A stretch of DNA of 19,400 nt, taken from assembly GCA_002428805.1 (NCBI GenBank), contig DIXX01000076.1:61935-81334 (forward strand). Direction: 5' to 3'. The translations under genes and the position numbers were made by a program. This document shows positions 15,991 to 19,400 of the stretch, in pieces. The notes beneath the pieces are model-generated. The model saw only the letters and a list, made by a program, of their open reading frames with translations, made no database searches and had not been told where the DNA came from. This stretch comes from Cetobacterium sp. UBA6069 (GTDB lineage Bacteria > Fusobacteriota > Fusobacteriia > Fusobacteriales > Fusobacteriaceae). Numbering within the stretch: position 1 is the first letter of the stretch; each line of letters starts with the position of its first letter.

Positions 15991-17199
15991 GTGGATTGTA
16001 ATTTTACCTTAGAGGATATATTAAAAGCAAATGAAACTATAAAGGATTCATTAAAAAGAACACCTGTAGTAGAGTGTCCAACATTAAAAGAAGTGACAGG
16101 AAACTCTGTTTTCTTTAAGTTAGAAAATTTACAAAAGACAGGATCTTTTAAACTGAGAGGAGCTTTAAATAAAATAGCTAGTCTTTCAGTTGAAGAAAGA
16201 GCAGCAGGAGTTATAGCTTCATCAGCAGGAAATCATGCACAAGGAGTTGCTTTAGGAGCAGCAGCAGCAGGGATAAAAGCAACAATAGTTATGCCTGCAA
16301 CAGCACCTTTAGCGAAAATTGCAGCAACTAAATCTTATGGAGCAGAGGTAATATTAGAAGGCGAAGTTTACGATGACGCTTATAGAAAAGCTTGTGAAAT
16401 TCAAAAAGAAACAGGAGCCACTTTCTTACACCCTTTTGATGATAAATTTGTAATGGCAGGGCAAGGAACGATAGGTTTAGAAATATTAGAAGATATTCCA
16501 GACGTAGATGTTGTTTTAGTACCAATTGGTGGAGGAGGAATTATTGGTGGAATAGCTAAAGCTATAAAATCTTTAAGACCCGCAGCTAAAGTGATAGGAA
16601 TAGAAGCTGCAAATGCTGCATCAATGATGGAAGCTGTAGCTATGAAACAAGTTTGTGAAATTTCAACAAAACCAACAATTGCAGATGGAATAGCTGTTAG
16701 AAAAGCTGGATGTGAACCATTCAAGGTAGTTCAAGAATGTGTTGATGAGATAATAACAGTAACAGAAGATGAAATAGCTAAAGCTATATTATTCCTTATG
16801 GAAAAAAGTAAGGTTGTTGCTGAAGGAGCTGGAGCTACAGCAGTAGCTGCAATTTTAGCAGGAAAAGTAAAAGTTGAAAATAAAAAAGTTTGTGCGGTAA
16901 TATCAGGTGGAAATATAGATATAAATCTAGTTGAAAGAGTATTGAATAAAGCATTAATTCTAGAAGGAAGAAGATTTGCTTTCTCAGTAGAGCTATCTGA
17001 TAAAGTTGGAGAAATGGCTAAAGTAGTTGCAGCAATTTGTGAAATGAATGCAAATATTTTAAGTGTTAATCAGACAATGTATAGCCCAAATTTAGGAATT
17101 ACTTCTCAAGAAGCAAGTTTTGTTTTAGAGTGTTTCGATAAAAATCACCAAGAGAAAGTAAGAGAAAAATTAATATCTATGGGATATAGAATATACTAA
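15991..17199 (+). CDS. ilvA: Threonine ammonia-lyase (threonine dehydratase) with ACT domain
   Basis: 402 residues. PLP enzyme that deaminates threonine to 2-oxobutanoate. The PLP Lys54 lies in GSFKLRGA (51-58); SSAGNHAQG is the phosphate/substrate loop and VPIGGGGIIGG the glycine-rich PLP-phosphate site; CAVISGGNID follows. The C-terminal part (about 330-402; FAFSVELSDKVGEMAKVVAAI, NILSVNQT) is a single ACT-like regulatory domain, which fits the short ~400-residue TdcB/IlvA type rather than the long IlvA. Whether it is catabolic or feeds isoleucine synthesis is undecided; no ilv genes are adjacent. The start is GTG with GGAGGGG 7 nt upstream. Confidence 0.93.
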   Translation: MDCNFTLEDILKANETIKDSLKRTPVVECPTLKEVTGNSVFFKLENLQKTGSFKLRGALNKIASLSVEERAAGVIASSAGNHAQGVALGAAAAGIKATIVMPATAPLAKIAATKSYGAEVILEGEVYDDAYRKACEIQKETGATFLHPFDDKFVMAGQGTIGLEILEDIPDVDVVLVPIGGGGIIGGIAKAIKSLRPAAKVIGIEAANAASMMEAVAMKQVCEISTKPTIADGIAVRKAGCEPFKVVQECVDEIITVTEDEIAKAILFLMEKSKVVAEGAGATAVAAILAGKVKVENKKVCAVISGGNIDINLVERVLNKALILEGRRFAFSVELSDKVGEMAKVVAAICEMNANILSVNQTMYSPNLGITSQEASFVLECFDKNHQEKVREKLISMGYRIY

Positions 17200-17235
17200 T
17201 AAAAAATGAGAGGATTCCTCTCATTTTTTATTAGT
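17195..17235. terminator. Bidirectional terminator containing both stop codons
   Basis: 17195-17213 and 17217-17235 are perfect reverse complements: 19 bp, 3-nt loop ATT, core ATGAGAGG/CCTCTCAT flanked by A6 and T6. The ilvA TAA (17197-17199) and the converging gene's stop (17231-17233) pair with each other inside the stem. Confidence 0.9.
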
Positions 17236-17809
17236 TTAAAATTTGAAGCCATGTTTCAATTTTTCTGGGGAAATTTTCTAATTGAACATCATCAATATAA
17301 AATGTTGGAACCACATCAAAATCATAATCAGAAACTTCTAAATTAAACTTATAGTGCTTATCTTTAAATACTCTTGAATTTAAGGCGTTATAAAATTCAT
17401 CTTCAGGTAAAGTTAATTTTTTGGCGATTTTTGTTAAAACATCAATACTACCAATATCCTGATTTAGAACCCAATAAGCATCTAAAACTTCACGAATATA
17501 TTCAATTCCTTTATTATATTTTTCAGCGATATATAAGCCTTCAAAAGCTAAGGCTGTTCTTGGCTTAGGATTAATCGTTGGAAAATTAATTAAAATATTT
17601 TCAGAGTTTGCCCACTCAACAATATTTTTTTCAAAATAAATTTTTCCTGCTTCATTGACAACAGCTTGTGGCTTTGGTTCTGGACAAAGTTCGTATGGCA
17701 AAAATTTAAATTCAGGAGTTATATTTTTTTCTTTTAACACTTTTTCAAGAATTTTTTCTCCAACAAAGCAATATGGACATATAAAATCTAGAATAATACT
17801 TATTTTCAT
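17231..17809 (-). CDS. DsbA-family (FrnE-like) cytoplasmic thiol oxidoreductase
   Basis: 192 residues, thioredoxin fold with a helical insert. The active site Cys11-Pro-Tyr-Cys14 (DFICPYCF) follows the first strand and the cis-Pro loop is VVPTFYIDD near residue 170. There is no signal peptide, so it acts in the cytoplasm, unlike true DsbA. It resembles the FrnE/2-hydroxychromene-2-carboxylate isomerase-like group (PKPRTALAFEGLYIAEK in the insert). GGAGG lies 7 nt before the ATG. It is single-gene, transcribed away from the leader RNA and converging on ilvA. The partner or substrate is unknown. Confidence 0.85.
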   Translation of the reverse strand: MKISIILDFICPYCFVGEKILEKVLKEKNITPEFKFLPYELCPEPKPQAVVNEAGKIYFEKNIVEWANSENILINFPTINPKPRTALAFEGLYIAEKYNKGIEYIREVLDAYWVLNQDIGSIDVLTKIAKKLTLPEDEFYNALNSRVFKDKHYKFNLEVSDYDFDVVPTFYIDDVQLENFPRKIETWLQILN

Positions 17810-17836
17810 ATTTTTCCTCCTAATTTTCTAATGAAT

Positions 17837-17852
17837 ATACTATAAATAGTAT
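17837..17852. repeat. Palindrome at the dsbA-like promoter (candidate operator)
   Basis: ATACTAT (17837-17843), AA, ATAGTAT (17846-17852): a perfect 7-bp inverted repeat that overlaps the end of the minus-strand -10 box and covers the expected transcription start. The half-site ATAGTAT recurs at 17922-17928 in the divergent leader promoter. Confidence 0.4.
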
Positions 17853-17879
17853 TACATAAGATTATAAATTATCCTTCAA
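17851..17879 (-). promoter_or_regulatory. Promoter of the dsbA-like gene
   Basis: Minus-strand -35 TTGAAG (17874-17879) and -10 TGTAAT (17851-17856) with a 17-bp spacer, about 40 bp before the ATG at 17809. Confidence 0.6.
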
Positions 17880-17902
17880 AAAATAAAAAAATAAAAAAGT
17901 GG

Positions 17903-17931
17903 TTGCAGAAAAATAAAATTTATAGTATACT
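17903..17931 (+). promoter_or_regulatory. Promoter of the leader RNA and AstE-like gene
   Basis: -35 TTGCAG (17903-17908), 17-bp spacer, -10 TATACT (17926-17931). Transcription should start near 17938, immediately before the structured leader. Confidence 0.7.
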
Positions 17932-17938
17932 CCTTCTA

Positions 17939-18106
17939 ACAATAGAAGAGAGGTTAGTTCACTTCCACAAAGGGAGCCTAAGGCCGAGGGCTATGATCTT
18001 GTGATCCTGTGAATTAAGTATTGTGACGCTGCCATAACAATACGCTTATTAAGATTTTTAATTAAGTTCTCTGAGGCATACCATTTTTTGGTATGCCTTT
18101 TCTTTT
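17939..18106 (+). ncRNA. Structured leader RNA, riboswitch/attenuator candidate of unrecognised class
   Basis: A roughly 165-nt RNA between a promoter and an intrinsic terminator, upstream of the AstE-like gene. Hand-folded helices: P1 17947-17952 with 18067-18072; P2 17955-17962 (TAGTTCAC) with 18009-18016; P2b 17966-17972 with 17998-18003 (one bulged A), enclosing AGCC 17975-17978 with GGCT 17989-17992; P3 18018-18024 (GTATTGT) with 18037-18043, loop GACGCTGCCATA; P4 18045-18052 with 18058-18066. P1 closes a multi-branch junction. It has far higher G+C than nearby spacers. The T-box, lysine, SAM, TPP, FMN, cobalamin and purine signatures I know are absent. I see no convincing antiterminator. 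Confidence 0.55.
18074..18106 (+). terminator. Intrinsic terminator at the end of the leader RNA
   Basis: 18074-18083 (AGGCATACCA) and 18089-18098 form a perfect 10-bp stem with a T5 loop, followed by TTTTCTTTT. It lies 36-68 nt before the AstE-like ATG, so full-length mRNA requires read-through. Confidence 0.88.
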
Positions 18107-18141
18107 GGGGGTAGATACTAAAAAATCGGGAGGACAATAAA

Positions 18142-19227
18142 ATGTCAAAAACTTTATTATTAACTTTTTTATCGTTATCAACTTTAGGTTTAGCTAAAAC
18201 AGAGTACACAGGTGGAAAATATTTAGGAAGAGATGTAATATCAAATCTAGATGTAAGTGATTTAGAAGCTGGAAAAACTTATGAATTTTTTTTCCAAGGA
18301 ACTGAAAATAGTTTAGGTAGTCCTTGGTATATTCCAGTTACAGTTATAAAAGGGGAAAAAACTGGTGGAAAATTTCTTCTAAATTCAGGAGTTCATGGAA
18401 ATGAATTAAACCCTATTTTAGCTACATATAAAGTTAAAGAGAAACTAGATCCTAAAAATGTTAAAGGGACAGTGACTATAGTTCATGGAATGAATATTCC
18501 AGGATTATTGAATAATACTAGAGGATATAAGTTTGCAGGAAATTCAGAAAATACATCTGATCTGAATAGACAGATGGATTCTGGAAAAGTGACTGCTGTT
18601 GATCAAAAATATTCAACATTAATTTGGGAAAATTTATTATCTAAAAATGCTGATAAAGTAATAGACTTACATACAAGTGGAAAAGGAAGTCAATTTCCAT
18701 TGTTTGTATATGCAGATTTTAGAGATTCAGATATAAAAAAGATGGCTCAATTGACAGGATCTGATATAGTTAAAATGGATAATGGAGAGAAAGGCTCAGT
18801 AGAAACATCATTTGTTCAGTTAGGTATTCCAAGTATTACTTTTGAACTAGGTTCATCAGAGACTCAAGAGGCTGAGATTGTAGCTAGAGCAACAGATGGA
18901 GTGCTAAATAATCTTGTTCATTGGAACTATTTAGATGGTCAAGAGGTAAAATCAAAAGTGGAAACTTTCTATGGAAATACATGGAGTCGTATACGTGCTC
19001 AAAAAGGTGGTTTTGTAGAGGCGAAGGTAAAAGTAATGGATAAAGTAAAAAAAGATGATGTTTTATTCGTTCAATATGATACTTTTGGAAATGTAGTTAT
19101 GGAGTATAAGTCACCAAACTCAGGAGTTGTTGCAAGTGTAAAAGATTATCCATATAGTGAGCCTGGAGATTCTTTAGGTAGAGTTATAGAGTATGATCCA
19201 AATGATAAGGATCAAATTTTAAAATAA
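18142..19227 (+). CDS. Exported succinylglutamate desuccinylase/aspartoacylase-family zinc hydrolase
   Basis: 361 residues. A signal peptide (MSKTLLLTFLSLSTLGLA, cleavage about 18) points to the periplasm. The catalytic domain is AstE/AspA-like, related to M14 carboxypeptidases: zinc ligands in GVHGNELNP (His-Gly-Asn-Glu) and the later VIDLHTSG, the catalytic Glu in ITFELGSS, and substrate Arg candidates in NNTRGY and DLNRQMD. The C-terminal beta domain (GGFVEAKVKVMDKVKKDDVL ... SPNSGVVASV ... EPGDSLGRVIEYD) is the usual one. GGGAGG lies 8 nt before the ATG. Its mRNA begins with the structured leader and terminator. An amide- or acyl-amino-acid substrate is likely but not identifiable. Confidence 0.87.
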   Translation: MSKTLLLTFLSLSTLGLAKTEYTGGKYLGRDVISNLDVSDLEAGKTYEFFFQGTENSLGSPWYIPVTVIKGEKTGGKFLLNSGVHGNELNPILATYKVKEKLDPKNVKGTVTIVHGMNIPGLLNNTRGYKFAGNSENTSDLNRQMDSGKVTAVDQKYSTLIWENLLSKNADKVIDLHTSGKGSQFPLFVYADFRDSDIKKMAQLTGSDIVKMDNGEKGSVETSFVQLGIPSITFELGSSETQEAEIVARATDGVLNNLVHWNYLDGQEVKSKVETFYGNTWSRIRAQKGGFVEAKVKVMDKVKKDDVLFVQYDTFGNVVMEYKSPNSGVVASVKDYPYSEPGDSLGRVIEYDPNDKDQILK

Positions 19228-19232
19228 AATTT

Positions 19233-19257
19233 AGGAGCTGTGAGGCTCCTTTTCTTT
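19233..19257 (+). terminator. Intrinsic terminator after the AstE-like gene
   Basis: 19233-19239 (AGGAGCT) pairs with 19244-19250 (GGCTCCT, one U-G pair) around a GTGA tetraloop, followed by TTTCTTTT. Confidence 0.85.
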
Positions 19258-19375
19258 TGTAAAAAAATGGTAATAAAAGATTATTACACAAAAAATACAC
19301 AGAACATAAATAGAATATTCAGGAATAAAACTCTAAACCTAGATAGGGTTTAAAATAATTTGTTAGGAGGAGACG

Positions 19376-19400
19376 ATGAAAAAGTTATTAGGGTTACTAG
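19376..19400 (+). CDS. Start of a new gene, probably exported (5' end only)
   Basis: ATG at 19376 follows TAGGAGGAG by 5 nt. The eight visible codons read MKKLLGLL, typical of the start of a signal peptide; nothing more can be said about the product. The 125 bp before it, after the terminator, are AT-rich; TAGAAT near 19313 could be a -10 but lacks a good -35. Confidence 0.65.

Noticed and set aside
17939..18106. Naming the leader as a lysine, manganese (yybP-ykoY), M-box or T-box element
   Set aside because: Short stretches are reminiscent (AAAGGGAG, GGCCGAGG, ACGCTGCC), but none of the full conserved cores I can recall is present, so no class is assigned.
17991..18209. Minus-strand open frame of 72 codons across the leader RNA
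   Set aside because: It runs antisense through the terminator and into the signal peptide of the AstE-like gene, has no ribosome binding site and no protein-like composition.
19271..19286. TAATAA-AAGA-TTATTA inverted repeat after the last terminator
   Set aside because: Only six A-T pairs; expected by chance in such AT-rich sequence.
1..19400. Mobile elements, CRISPR arrays, tRNA/rRNA genes, prophage or defence genes
   Set aside because: No transposase, integrase, direct-repeat array, tRNA-like cloverleaf or phage gene was found; the gene content is housekeeping.

Overview
The window is AT-rich, gene-dense bacterial chromosome. It most likely comes from the Fusobacteriota (Fusobacterium/Cetobacterium type). 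This is inferred from the very high A/T use at third codon positions, the Gram-positive-type polymerase PolC next to trmD, the NFACT protein RqcH, and the general look of the proteins; no database was searched. There are no mobile elements, CRISPR arrays, rRNA or tRNA genes. Most of it is conserved housekeeping DNA, and the unusual signals are in starts, leaders and hairpins.

Layout. (1) 1-887, plus strand: the 3' end of a sugar/nucleoside-type ABC permease, and a small membrane-anchored protein coupled to it by an ATGA overlap. A perfect 15-bp bidirectional hairpin (908-942) closes this unit and the converging one. (2) 6206 down to 948, minus strand: one tightly packed operon from a good promoter at 6266-6294. 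It encodes a kinase-less PASTA protein, RsgA (with no ATG/GTG/TTG start), ribulose-phosphate epimerase, a MarR-type regulator with a FeoA-like tail, the ribosome-rescue factor RqcH, and a periplasmic L,D-transpeptidase-type enzyme. (3) 6302-15905, plus strand: a divergent promoter starts hpt and rsmA. A leader with two mutually exclusive helices follows, then DUF4911-khpA-rimM-trmD-gamma carbonic anhydrase-SPOUT methyltransferase-polC-EamA transporter, mostly with overlapping or near-zero spacing. (4) 15913-17199: threonine ammonia-lyase with its own promoter, ending in a 19-bp hairpin that contains its stop codon and that of the converging DsbA-like gene. (5) 17231-17809, minus: a cytoplasmic CPYC thioredoxin-fold protein. 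(6) 17903-19250: a promoter, a structured leader RNA of about 165 nt with its own intrinsic terminator, and a signal-peptide-bearing AstE/AspA-type zinc hydrolase. The first eight codons of another gene close the window.

How the genes fit together. The two long divergent operons share a theme of ribosome assembly and translation quality: RsgA and RsmA (30S maturation), RimM, TrmD, KhpA, a second RNA methyltransferase and RqcH. Replication (PolC), purine salvage (Hpt) and envelope maintenance (PASTA protein, L,D-transpeptidase) are added. The order PASTA-rsgA-rpe matches the prkC-rsgA-rpe order of Bacillus, but the kinase domain is missing.

Main points for a second look: the AUU/AUC start of rsgA; the sequester/anti-sequester leader at 7733-7781; the unclassified terminator-equipped leader RNA at about 17939-18106; the PASTA protein in the prkC position; and the eroded metal site in the PHP domain of PolC.
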